From Opitutales bacterium (GTDB taxonomy: Bacteria > Verrucomicrobiota > Verrucomicrobiia > Opitutales > Intestinicryptomonadaceae), in assembly GCA_017526045.1 (NCBI GenBank), contig JAFXRX010000073.1, positions 1 through 16,142 of the forward strand: a stretch of DNA of 16,142 nt. The letters run 5' to 3'. Positions 1 through 7,765 of this stretch are shown piece by piece. Each line of letters opens with the position of its first letter. The stretch's first letter is position 1. The position numbers and the translations under genes are program-made. The notes beneath the pieces are model-generated. The model was given only the letters and a program-made list of their open reading frames with translations. It did no database searches and was not told the DNA's origin.

Positions 1-2268
1 AAACGCAAAGCCCTTGCGCGTGCCCGCGCGCAGAGTCGGCTGCCACTTTTCGTCAATCCGCCAGCCGCTTTTGATTTTTGCGGAATTTATGTCGATAAAT
101 CTGCCGTTTGTGTACGAAAATTTGTCGAGCTTTGCCTTCGGCAGCTTGTGCGGCTTTATGTTTTTTGCCTTAGTTTGGAGCTTGTCGAAGAGCTGCATTA
201 TTGCCGCTGTGTAGTATTCGTGCCCGAGCGGGGCGGGGTGCGTGCCGCCGAATTCGTGCCAGTTTATTTTTTGGGCTTTAAGCTCGTCGGTTATCGCGGA
301 GATTAAGTCGATTGACGGAATGTTGTAGTGCTTGCAGACTGCCTCCTGGTTTGTGTAAACTTCGGGGGTAATTCCCTGCATTTTTTCGTCGCGAGTGGGC
401 TCGTAGATAAAGTGAAGGTACACAATGTCCATGTTGGGGTTTGCCTTCAAGGCGTGCGCAATTACGCCTTCGACGCCCTTTATCTGCTCGTCTTTTGTAA
501 ATCCGTTTGTGTGGTCGTTTACTGACGCCTCAAAAAACAGCAAGTCGGGCTTTGCGATTTGAAGGATGTCGCTTTCGAGGCGAAAGGCGTGCGGCGTCGA
601 GCCCGTCGAGGAAATTCCCGCTTCGATGAAATTGAATTTTGTGTTCGGGTAGCGTTTTTTTAGCTCGCGCTGGACGAAGTTGCGCCAGCCGTTCATTTCG
701 GTAATCGAGCCGCCCAGGAACGCGACAGTAGCCTCTCCGCTTTCAAATTTCAGGCGCGAATTGTTCAGGCTGCCGCGCAGGTTCATGTACTTTGAAAAGT
801 CCAAATCAACAAGCGGCTTTTCCTTGATGCCCGCCGCGGCTTTTTCGTATTTTGCCCTGTCGTAGCCAGGCTGGTTTTTCGTTATGAAATCGACAATCGG
901 CGCAGGGTCTTTGAGCGAGTGCGGGTGGTGGTCGACGCCGGGTTTTGTTATGAGCTCGAACTTGCCGCCGAGCCGCTCGTAAGCCGCTTTTACGATGAGC
1001 GAATTTTTTTCGATTGGCACTACTTTGTCGGCGTCGCCGCAGACGCTTAAAATCGGCACTTTGTTTTCCGCAAGCTTTTTTAAATTGTTTGCGGGCTGGT
1101 AGGGCAGGATTTTTGTTTTGTAGTTGTCGAGGTTGGCGTCCCACTTTTTCAGGGCGTCGTTCCAAAAGTTGGGCTCTGTAATTGAAGAGAGGTCGCAGAC
1201 GGGGGCGTCGATGTAAAGCGAGCCGACGCATTCGGGATATTTCGCGGCAAAGCGCAGCGAGTAAAAGCCGCCGCGGCTCATGCCTTCAAACACGACTTTT
1301 TTGGAAAAGCCGTAAAGCGTTGTCATGTAGTCGTAGAAGAGCTTGCCAAATTCCAAAATTTGGTCGGTTGCGCAGTCGTTTGTCATGTCAAGATAGACGA
1401 CGTGCCAGCCCAAATTTAAAAGCGCGATGTCCGTTTGCGGCTCGTGGCCGAAGAACGCTGGGCGCAAAATCCAGGGCTTGCCCTCGGCTGCGAGCTTGGG
1501 CTCGACTATAATCAATTCCCTTTTCAGCTTGCCGTCCGAAAATTCGCCCTTGTGCAGCACAAAGCCGTTCCAGAGCTCGACTCCGCCCATGAACGCGCGC
1601 TTGGCGGGCGGCGGGGGCGTCTTGCCCAAAATCTTTGCCGCGGCGATTTCCGCAAGAAAGTCCGCGCCGGCATTGTTGGGGTGAACGCCCTCGGCGTAAA
1701 TTTCAAAGAGAGCAAAAGTAGGATTGTAAAAATCGATGATTTCCAGATTTTTTTCCTTTGCGATTTTGTCGATTGTTGGAATTACTTTCAGGCGCACGCA
1801 GGGGTCGTTTATGCCCCAGTTCATGCGCGTTACGCAGACGGGGTAGGAGAGGTAGATTTTAGGCTTGGCGGGCAAAGCTTGCAGAGTTTCGACTATCGCC
1901 TTCATGTCGGCCTCGAACTCCGAAAAGTGAACCATGTTTTGCGGCTTGGTGTCGTTTGTGCCAAGCTTTATTATGACGATGTTCGGGTTGAATTCCTGAG
2001 CGCGCTTCCACGCCCCGTCGTTTATATACGGGGAGTCGCCTTTTGAGAGCATTGTGCGGCCGCTTACGCCGAAGTTGCGGACTTCGTAGCCGTCGCCAAG
2101 CTTCGCCTGGAGTTTCGAGGGATAAAAATTTTCCCGCCCCTTTACGCACGCCCCCGCGGTGATGCTGTCGCCAATGCAGGCGACGCGGATTTTTTCCGCC
2201 GCGTTTAAAAAGGCAAGCGCAAAGAAAAGCGTTATAAATATAAAACAGCGTTTGAATATGTTAACCAT
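1..2268 (-). CDS. Secreted multi-domain esterase: SGNH + alpha/beta hydrolase + SGNH (3' end beyond window)
   Basis: 756 codons are open with no stop before the left edge, so the C-terminus is missing. The ATG at 2268 is chosen because it gives a textbook signal peptide (basic start, hydrophobic core to about residue 21, likely cut after NAA, residues 22-24). Domain 1 is an SGNH/GDSL hydrolase: GDSIT at 33-37 (Ser35), GTND at 103-106 and His196 in GVHPN. Glu193 stands where the catalytic Asp usually sits. Domain 2 (about 225-470) is an alpha/beta hydrolase: nucleophile elbow GMSRGG with Ser331, likely acid Asp414 in GDADKVVP, and His at 447-450. Domain 3 is a second SGNH unit: GGSIT at 519-523 (Ser521), VNDH at 583-586 and His677 in THPAP, with Gly at the usual Asp position. 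Such modules commonly deacylate plant or algal polysaccharides outside the cytoplasm; the actual substrate is unknown. The gene is divergent from the DUF475 gene. Domain assignment is firm; specificity is inference. Confidence 0.9.
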   Translation of the reverse strand, partial: MVNIFKRCFIFITLFFALAFLNAAEKIRVACIGDSITAGACVKGRENFYPSKLQAKLGDGYEVRNFGVSGRTMLSKGDSPYINDGAWKRAQEFNPNIVIIKLGTNDTKPQNMVHFSEFEADMKAIVETLQALPAKPKIYLSYPVCVTRMNWGINDPCVRLKVIPTIDKIAKEKNLEIIDFYNPTFALFEIYAEGVHPNNAGADFLAEIAAAKILGKTPPPPAKRAFMGGVELWNGFVLHKGEFSDGKLKRELIIVEPKLAAEGKPWILRPAFFGHEPQTDIALLNLGWHVVYLDMTNDCATDQILEFGKLFYDYMTTLYGFSKKVVFEGMSRGGFYSLRFAAKYPECVGSLYIDAPVCDLSSITEPNFWNDALKKWDANLDNYKTKILPYQPANNLKKLAENKVPILSVCGDADKVVPIEKNSLIVKAAYERLGGKFELITKPGVDHHPHSLKDPAPIVDFITKNQPGYDRAKYEKAAAGIKEKPLVDLDFSKYMNLRGSLNNSRLKFESGEATVAFLGGSITEMNGWRNFVQRELKKRYPNTKFNFIEAGISSTGSTPHAFRLESDILQIAKPDLLFFEASVNDHTNGFTKDEQIKGVEGVIAHALKANPNMDIVYLHFIYEPTRDEKMQGITPEVYTNQEAVCKHYNIPSIDLISAITDELKAQKINWHEFGGTHPAPLGHEYYTAAIMQLFDKLQTKAKNIKPHKLPKAKLDKFSYTNGRFIDINSAKIKSGWRIDEKWQPTLRAGTRKGFAF

Positions 2269-2318
2269 GCTGCAAACTCTAATTTTCTTTTTTGCCATGT
2301 AAAGCTTTTTTTTAATTT

Positions 2319-2341
2319 GCGCTGAAAAATTTTTTAAGCGC
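2319..2341. repeat. Imperfect palindrome in the divergent intergenic region
   Basis: The arms GCGCT (2319-2323) and AGCGC (2337-2341) are exact complements. They flank one mismatch and an A5/T6 core that is itself complementary. The palindrome sits in the 167 bases between the divergent esterase and DUF475 starts. No T-run follows it on either strand, so it is not a typical terminator. It could be an operator or just AT-rich structure. The rest of 2269-2435 is AT-rich. A weak plus-strand promoter match (TTGCTG at 2347, TAGATA at 2371, 18-base spacer) is present but not convincing. Confidence 0.4.
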
Positions 2342-2435
2342 GGGGCTTGCTGCGTCGAATTTAAAAATTTTAGATATTTACAAATTGCCGAAAAAGGATT
2401 TTTTTTATTGCTTAAATTTTAACCGGAATTGCAGG

Positions 2436-3467
2436 ATGCTCAAACATTTTAAATGGTCTTTAATATGCGTTGCTGTTGGGCTTGCGCTCGCCTATTTGAG
2501 GGGGGTTGAAGTCGGGCAGCCGGGGGTTGCGTTTATGTTTACGGCGTTTGCAATATCGCTTTTGGAAGTTGCAATATCGTTTGACAACGCCGTGGTGAAC
2601 GCCCACAAGCTCGAAAAAATGGACAAAATCTGGCGCAGGCGCTTTCTGACCTGGGGCATATTCGTGGCGGTTTTCGGCATGAGGTTTTTGTTCCCCCTTT
2701 TGATTGTCGCAATATTCGCGCACCTTTCGATTTTCAGCGTAATAAAAATCGCGTTCGCAAATCCCGACGAGTACGTAAAACATTTGCACGAGACGCACGC
2801 GGCGATTGTCTCGTTTGGCGGGATGTTCCTTTTGATGCTCTTTTTGAAATTTTTTATCGACGGGAAAAAGGAAATTCACTGGATTGGCTTTTTGGAGCGC
2901 GGCGTAAAAAAGCTTTCGCGGGTGAAATTCATAAGCGAAATCGTCGCCGCGGCGGTGCTTGGAACGCTCGTTTATTTTTTGCCCGAGAGCGAGCGCGAAG
3001 TCTGCGCGGTTTCGGGCGCGGTGGGCGTCGCGCTGTTTTTGGCGATTGACTTTATCGCGCATTTTTTGGAGTCGAGGCACATCGGCGAGGGGGCTGCCAA
3101 GCTTACGGGCACGGCGGGCTTTGCGATGTTTATGTATTTGGAGCTGATTGACGCCTCGTTCTCTTTGGACGGCGTTTTGGGCGCGTTCGCCTTCACAAAA
3201 GACATTGTGGTAATTATCGTAGGGCTTGGAGTGGGGGCGATGTTCGTGCGCTCGCTTACTTTGGTGCTCGTCGAAAAGCAGACGCTCTCAAAATTAAAGT
3301 ACCTTACAAACGGGGCGTATTGGGCGATTGGCGCGCTCTCCCTTGTCATGCTGCGCTCGGCAGTCGAGGAAGTCCCCGAGGCTATTGCCGCGGGGCTTAG
3401 CATCGGCGTAATCGCAATTTCGCTTGTCCATTCCATTTTGGAAAACGGCAGAAGCGCAAAACCTTGA
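2436..3467 (+). CDS. DUF475 / TerC-superfamily integral membrane protein
   Basis: A 343-residue polytopic membrane protein with about nine hydrophobic segments. Two TerC-superfamily signatures are clear: an acidic motif SFDNA at residues 48-52 in an early helix, and ELIDASFSLDGV at 236-247 in a later helix. Paired acidic residues in these helices are typical of the family, which is linked to metal-ion handling and tellurite resistance; the DUF475 branch has no settled function. The ATG at 2436 is preferred because the protein then begins MLKHFKWSLI, as DUF475 members usually do. A TTG 51 bases upstream would add a non-hydrophobic tail and has no ribosome site. The gene stands alone on the plus strand, divergent from the esterase and 50 bases before the aminotransferase. 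Nothing in it suggests a role in sugar metabolism, so it is probably a core gene bordering the polysaccharide locus. Confidence 0.88.
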   Translation: MLKHFKWSLICVAVGLALAYLRGVEVGQPGVAFMFTAFAISLLEVAISFDNAVVNAHKLEKMDKIWRRRFLTWGIFVAVFGMRFLFPLLIVAIFAHLSIFSVIKIAFANPDEYVKHLHETHAAIVSFGGMFLLMLFLKFFIDGKKEIHWIGFLERGVKKLSRVKFISEIVAAAVLGTLVYFLPESEREVCAVSGAVGVALFLAIDFIAHFLESRHIGEGAAKLTGTAGFAMFMYLELIDASFSLDGVLGAFAFTKDIVVIIVGLGVGAMFVRSLTLVLVEKQTLSKLKYLTNGAYWAIGALSLVMLRSAVEEVPEAIAAGLSIGVIAISLVHSILENGRSAKP

Positions 3468-3479
3468 CGTCGGTTTTTT
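3458..3479 (+). terminator. Weak possible intrinsic terminator after the DUF475 gene
   Basis: AAAACC (3458-3463) can pair with GGTTTT (3472-3477) across an 8-base loop that spans the stop codon. The six-T run starts inside the stem and continues two bases past it. The stem has only two G-C pairs, so it would be weak. It could separate DUF475 transcription from the aminotransferase downstream. Confidence 0.25.
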
Positions 3480-3517
3480 GTTGAGTTTTCGCGCATTTGT
3501 GATTTTAAATTCTTTAT

Positions 3518-4693
3518 ATGTTTGAAAGTTTTGCAAAATGGCCGCACTTCGGCGGCGCTGACATCGAGGCTGTCGCCGAAGTCCTGCGCTCGGGCAAAAT
3601 CAACCGCTGGACGGGCGCAAAGAACGCCGAATTCGAGAAAAAGATTTGCGAAAACGCAAACGCAAAATACGCAGTCGCGCTGGCAAACGGCTCCGTCGCG
3701 CTCGAGTGCGCCCTGCGCGCGCTGGGCGTCGGGGCGGGCGACGAAGTGATAACTTCATGCAGGACATTTGTCGCAAGCGCAAGCTGCGCCGCCATGTGCG
3801 GGGCAAAGCCGGTAGTCGCCGACGTCGATTTAAATACGCAAAACATAACCGCCGAGAGCGTCGAAAAGTGCATAAGCCCGCGCACCAGGGCTATTGTCGC
3901 CGTCCACCACGCGGGCGTGCCATGCGACATGGACTCCATAACGGCTCTTGCAAAAAGCCGAAATATTTTTGTCGTCGAGGACTGCGCGCAGGCGCACGGG
4001 GCAGTTTACAAGGGGCGGCCCGTCGGCTCGATAGGCGACATCGCAGCCTGGAGCTTTTGCCAGGATAAAATCATAACGACGGGCGGCGAGGGCGGCGCGG
4101 TAAGCACAAACAGCGAAGCCCTTTGGCGCAAAGTTTGGGAATTTAAAGACCACGGCAAAAGCTTCGACGCCGTTTTCAGCCCGATAAAAACGGCGGGATT
4201 TAAGTGGCTTGTGGAGAGCTTCGGCACGAATTTGAGAATGACCGAAATGCAGGCTGCGCTCGGCGTGCGCGGGTACGAAAATTTGCCAAAATGGCTGGAA
4301 CTTCGCCGCCGCAACGCAAAAATTTACGAGGATGCGCTTTCGGAATTTGAATGCGTCCGCCTGCAAAAAATCCCGCAGGATATTGAGCCTTCATTTTACA
4401 AATACTACTGCTTCGTCCGTCCCGAAAAATTGAAAGGCGGCTGGGACAGGGACAGGATTGCCGCCGAAATTTCCGCGCGAGGAGTGCCGTGCTTTTCGGG
4501 CACGTGCTGGAACGTCTCCGCCGAAAAGGCATTTGTTCGCGCGGGCTTGGAAAAGACGAAAGAGCAGCTTCCAAACGCCTACGAGCTGAAAAATTCGGCG
4601 ATGATGTTTTTGACGCACCCGACTTTGGAATTGTCCGACCTGCATGCGGCGTGCGGCGCAATAAAAAATGTTTTGGCGCAGGCGCAGAAGTGA
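3518..4693 (+). CDS. DegT/DnrJ/EryC1/StrS-family sugar aminotransferase (PLP-dependent)
   Basis: 391 residues, the normal length for this family of PLP enzymes that aminate keto groups on nucleotide sugars. Visible landmarks: the N-terminal KINRWTG and ALANGSVALE segments that help form the cofactor pocket; VEDCAQAHGA with Asp155, which contacts the PLP nitrogen; and SFCQDKIITTGGEGG with the Schiff-base Lys184. The FKDHGKS and FGTNLRMTEMQAA segments are also typical. The exact keto-sugar cannot be read from sequence. The gene faces the FlaA1/CapD-type 4,6-dehydratase tail to tail, 9 bases apart. That enzyme makes a 4-keto-6-deoxy sugar, so the two may act in sequence to give a 4-amino-4,6-dideoxy sugar (inference). 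No acetyltransferase of that pathway is present here. The ATG at 3518 is the only sensible start; it has no Shine-Dalgarno box and follows an AT-rich stretch. Confidence 0.92.
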   Translation: MFESFAKWPHFGGADIEAVAEVLRSGKINRWTGAKNAEFEKKICENANAKYAVALANGSVALECALRALGVGAGDEVITSCRTFVASASCAAMCGAKPVVADVDLNTQNITAESVEKCISPRTRAIVAVHHAGVPCDMDSITALAKSRNIFVVEDCAQAHGAVYKGRPVGSIGDIAAWSFCQDKIITTGGEGGAVSTNSEALWRKVWEFKDHGKSFDAVFSPIKTAGFKWLVESFGTNLRMTEMQAALGVRGYENLPKWLELRRRNAKIYEDALSEFECVRLQKIPQDIEPSFYKYYCFVRPEKLKGGWDRDRIAAEISARGVPCFSGTCWNVSAEKAFVRAGLEKTKEQLPNAYELKNSAMMFLTHPTLELSDLHAACGAIKNVLAQAQK

Positions 4694-4702
4694 GCGCAAA
4701 AT

Positions 4703-6562
4703 TTAGCCGCGCTGCGGGGTGTATTCGGGCACGAATTTCCTTATGAAATCCTTGAGCTCTTCGGGGCTTTTTGCGCCGATTGCGGCTCTTATTTCGGCGG
4801 CGATTGCCTCCGCGCTTTCAAATGAAATCGGAGCCGAAACGAAGGCGAAAATTTTCGGGTTTTTTGTGTTTTCGATTTTTTCGTTTTTATTGTGCAGCTC
4901 TTCGCTGATTTTTTCCCCGGGGCGCAGCCCGACGAATTCGATTTTGATGTCGGTGTCGGGATTTAGCCCGCTCAAGCTTATCATTTGGCGGGCGAGGTCG
5001 GTTATTTTGATTTGCTCGCCCATGTCGAGGACGAAGATTTCCCCGCCTTCCGACTGCGCCCCGCATTGCAGCACGAGCCCAGCGGCTTCGGGTATCGACA
5101 TGAAATAGCGCATTACGTCGGGGTGGGTGATTGTCAGGGGGCCGCCTTCGGCGATTTGCCGCTTGAAAATTGGAATTACGCTGCCCGAAGAGCCCAAAAC
5201 GTTGCCGAAGCGCACCGCCGCAAATTTGGTTTTGCTTGCGGGGTTGTTTTGCATGGCCTGCACCAAAATTTCGGCAAGCCTCTTGCTCGCCCCCATGACG
5301 CTCGAGGGGTTTACAGCCTTGTCGGTGGAAATGAGGACGAATTTTTCCGCGCCGTTTGCGGAGGCGGCGAGGGCGGTGTTCCAAGTGCCGAGCACATTGT
5401 TTTTGAGGGCTTCGCCCGCCTGGTATTCCATGATGGGCACATGCTTGTGCGCGGCTGCGTGGAATATTATCTGCGGCTTGACTTCCGCCATGACTTCCCC
5501 GATCCTCGCGGCGTCGGCGACATTGCCGATTACGGGCTTTAGGCTTATGCCGAAATTCCCGCGCGAGAGGTCTTCGCGCACGTTGAAAAGCTGGACTTCG
5601 CACTGGTCTAGCATTGCGAGGCATGCGGGCTTGCGCATTGCAATCTGCCTGCAAAGCTCGCTGCCTATCGAGCCGCCCGCGCCCGTTACAAGAACGGTTT
5701 TGCCCTTTATGAAATTGTCGATTTCCTCCGAGCCCATCGGGATTTGCTTTCTGCCCAAAACCTCCTCGATTGAAACCTTGCGTATGTCGGAAATTTTTGC
5801 GTACCCCATGGTAAGGTCGTGGTAGGAGGGCACGACGCTCGTCTCAATTCCTATTTTTGAAAATTCCGAGGTTATTTCGTTGAGGCGCGCGCGCGATATT
5901 TTTGAAATGGCGACTATTGCGCGGTCTATTTTAAACTCGCGGGCAAGCTCCTTGAAATCTGTATTGAGCGGCAGGACGCTCAGCCCCGAGATTGTGCCGC
6001 CTATTTTTTTCGGGTCTTCGTCGAGAAAAACGACGGGCACGACGCCCATGGATTTGCGCGCAATCAAATTTTCCGCGACGCTCGAGCCGACGTCGCCCGC
6101 GCCGATTATTGCAACGCGCTTTTTTATGCCGCCGTGCGCCGCGTATTTTTGCGACCGCTCGTTTAGGCTTCTGAAAAACATTCTCGCGGCGGAAAACGAA
6201 ATTATCGAGAGGAAGTAGTCTATCAAAATTACGCCGCGCGGAATTACCCAGCCGAATTTTATCGAAATCTGGCTGAATGCGAAAATAAACGCCGCGCACG
6301 AGGTAAACGCCCAGAAGAGGCTTGCCACATCCGCGTTGTGGAAAAATTTCAGCAGGATTTTAAACTGCCCGAAAAGCGCAAGGAAAAATAATTTTGCAGC
6401 CAAAACAAAAAGGAGGGTCTTGGCTGAAAAGAATTTGCAGATGAGTTCGTAGCCGAAGTCGAACCTCAGCAAAAACGCGCCCAAAAGCGAGGCTGCCGCA
6501 AGAATGGCGTAGAGCCCCGCAAGCATCGGGATTTTTGCCGAAAATGTTTTTTTAAGCTCCAT
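4703..6562 (-). CDS. Membrane nucleotide-sugar 4,6-dehydratase, FlaA1/CapD/WbpM/PglF type
   Basis: 619 residues in the long form of this family. Residues about 10-130 hold four hydrophobic segments. A first Rossmann-like domain follows, with GAGDVG at 154-159 (CoA-binding-like). The catalytic extended-SDR domain has GAGGSIG at 294-300 for NAD(P). The active-site region reads STDKAVNPSSVMGASK: Met423 replaces the usual SDR tyrosine four residues before Lys427, as in WbpM and PglF. HKHVPIMEY near 373-380 is also a family landmark. Relatives convert UDP-GlcNAc to a 4-keto-6-deoxy UDP-sugar at the inner membrane; the substrate here is inferred. The ATG at 6562 is preferred over an in-frame TTG 48 bases upstream because the family starts shortly before the first membrane helix. 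It lies last in the gmd-fcl-glycosyltransferase run, 69 AT-rich bases after the previous gene, and could have its own promoter. Confidence 0.92.
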   Translation of the reverse strand: MELKKTFSAKIPMLAGLYAILAAASLLGAFLLRFDFGYELICKFFSAKTLLFVLAAKLFFLALFGQFKILLKFFHNADVASLFWAFTSCAAFIFAFSQISIKFGWVIPRGVILIDYFLSIISFSAARMFFRSLNERSQKYAAHGGIKKRVAIIGAGDVGSSVAENLIARKSMGVVPVVFLDEDPKKIGGTISGLSVLPLNTDFKELAREFKIDRAIVAISKISRARLNEITSEFSKIGIETSVVPSYHDLTMGYAKISDIRKVSIEEVLGRKQIPMGSEEIDNFIKGKTVLVTGAGGSIGSELCRQIAMRKPACLAMLDQCEVQLFNVREDLSRGNFGISLKPVIGNVADAARIGEVMAEVKPQIIFHAAAHKHVPIMEYQAGEALKNNVLGTWNTALAASANGAEKFVLISTDKAVNPSSVMGASKRLAEILVQAMQNNPASKTKFAAVRFGNVLGSSGSVIPIFKRQIAEGGPLTITHPDVMRYFMSIPEAAGLVLQCGAQSEGGEIFVLDMGEQIKITDLARQMISLSGLNPDTDIKIEFVGLRPGEKISEELHNKNEKIENTKNPKIFAFVSAPISFESAEAIAAEIRAAIGAKSPEELKDFIRKFVPEYTPQRG

Positions 6563-6631
6563 TTTTTGTGCCGAAAATTTTACAGCTTTTAAATGAAATA
6601 AAAATTGCAAAAAATCTTCAAGGCAAAATTG

Positions 6632-7765
6632 TCATTCGCAGAATTTGGCGATGCGCTCCGAGAGCTTTGCCGCGGCTTTCGGGCTGAAATATTGCGCGGT
6701 TTGCGGCGTGTTTTTTGCGCATTCGCTGCGCGTTTCGGGCTCGTTTATCTTTTCCGCAGCCTCCAGAATTTGTTCCTGGGTTTCCGCGCAAACCCCCGCT
6801 TTTAGGCTTTCGCAGACAAAATGGGCGTTTGTGCCGCGCGGCCCCAAATAAATTATGGGCAGCCCGAAGGAAGTGTAGCCGGAAAACTTGCTGGGGCTCA
6901 CAATCCCCTTCAGCTCGTCGTTTAGCAGCACTATTCCGTAGTCGAAGCCGTTTTCCTTGTAGAATTTCCCGAGGGAGTTGTAGTCCTTTATGAAATCGAA
7001 AGTTTTGAAGTCCGCGCCGCATTCGCCGCACATTTTTTGGAAGGTTTCCATCGCGTGCCTGCTGCCGCCGCAATAGGAAAATTCCACCTTCCTTTTGCGG
7101 GCGATTTCTTCAAGCAGGATTTTTAGCCTGCCGACGGAGTGCGAGCGGCCGAGGTTGCCGTTGTACAAAAGCTTAAGCGGCTCGCTTGGGTTGAAGTCTT
7201 TTTGCAGGTCGAGCCATTCGGATTCTTGCAGCGAAAACGTCGGGCAGACGAACGTCTCGACGTTGGGCGCGCGCTCCTTCACAAGCTCCTGCATGGCCTC
7301 GTCGAGGCAGACGACCAGGTCGAATTTTTTTAGAAAAAACTTGTCGATTTTGTCGAAGAACCGCCAAATTAAATTTAAAATCGAGCCTTTTTTGGAATTT
7401 CTGACGCCGTAAACGGGGTGGTAGTCCATCAGCCAGAAGATTTTTTTGCGGCGCAAGAGCGTCGCCCAAAACGCGTATGTGATTTGCATCATCGGCGGGG
7501 TTGAGCGCACAAAAACGATGTCGGCGCGCGAGAACAAAATTTCAAACGGCGCGCAGGCGTGCATGTAGAGGAAGTTTAAAAATCTGCGCAGGGCAAGGCC
7601 GTTTTCGCGCCTGTCGGCAAAAATGCCGCGCGCGGTTTTTATTTCTATCGGGGCTTTCATTTCCCGCAAATACTGCTGGGAATAGCCCCAAAGCGTGTCC
7701 GCTTTTTTTGAGAGGGGCAAGTCCGCCTTGTCCGCAAATTCGTAAACGTACAAAAACTTTTTCAT
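6632..7765 (-). CDS. Glycosyltransferase, GT-B fold, GT4-like
   Basis: 377 residues. The C-terminal half carries the GT-B donor-site pattern: LYNGNLGRSHS at about 200-210 opens the second Rossmann domain, and SPSKFSGYTSFGLPII at about 290-305 matches the conserved region where GT4 enzymes bind the nucleotide sugar. The N-terminal half has IFWLMDYHPVYG near 109-120, an acceptor-domain segment. No membrane helix or signal peptide is evident, so it should act in the cytoplasm or on the inner leaflet. Its ATG shares one base with the fcl stop (TGATG), so the genes are probably translationally coupled. A GTG directly before the ATG is less likely. Position straight after gmd and fcl makes fucosyl transfer from GDP-L-fucose a reasonable guess, but donor and acceptor are not shown by the sequence. 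Confidence 0.82.
   Translation of the reverse strand: MKKFLYVYEFADKADLPLSKKADTLWGYSQQYLREMKAPIEIKTARGIFADRRENGLALRRFLNFLYMHACAPFEILFSRADIVFVRSTPPMMQITYAFWATLLRRKKIFWLMDYHPVYGVRNSKKGSILNLIWRFFDKIDKFFLKKFDLVVCLDEAMQELVKERAPNVETFVCPTFSLQESEWLDLQKDFNPSEPLKLLYNGNLGRSHSVGRLKILLEEIARKRKVEFSYCGGSRHAMETFQKMCGECGADFKTFDFIKDYNSLGKFYKENGFDYGIVLLNDELKGIVSPSKFSGYTSFGLPIIYLGPRGTNAHFVCESLKAGVCAETQEQILEAAEKINEPETRSECAKNTPQTAQYFSPKAAAKLSERIAKFCE

Noticed and set aside
1435..2046. A 203-codon plus-strand open frame inside the esterase region
   Set aside because: It is antisense to the first SGNH domain and the start of the alpha/beta hydrolase domain, whose motifs are clear. It has no domain signature of its own.
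2319..2341. Palindrome read as a terminator
   Set aside because: No T-run follows on either strand, and both neighbouring genes start, not end, beside it.
2385..2435. TTG start adding 17 residues to the DUF475 protein
   Set aside because: No ribosome site and no family similarity in the extension; the ATG at 2436 gives the usual N-terminus.
6563..6610. TTG start adding 16 residues to the 4,6-dehydratase
   Set aside because: The extension lies in AT-rich intergenic-like sequence, and the ATG at 6562 sits just before the first membrane helix as in relatives.
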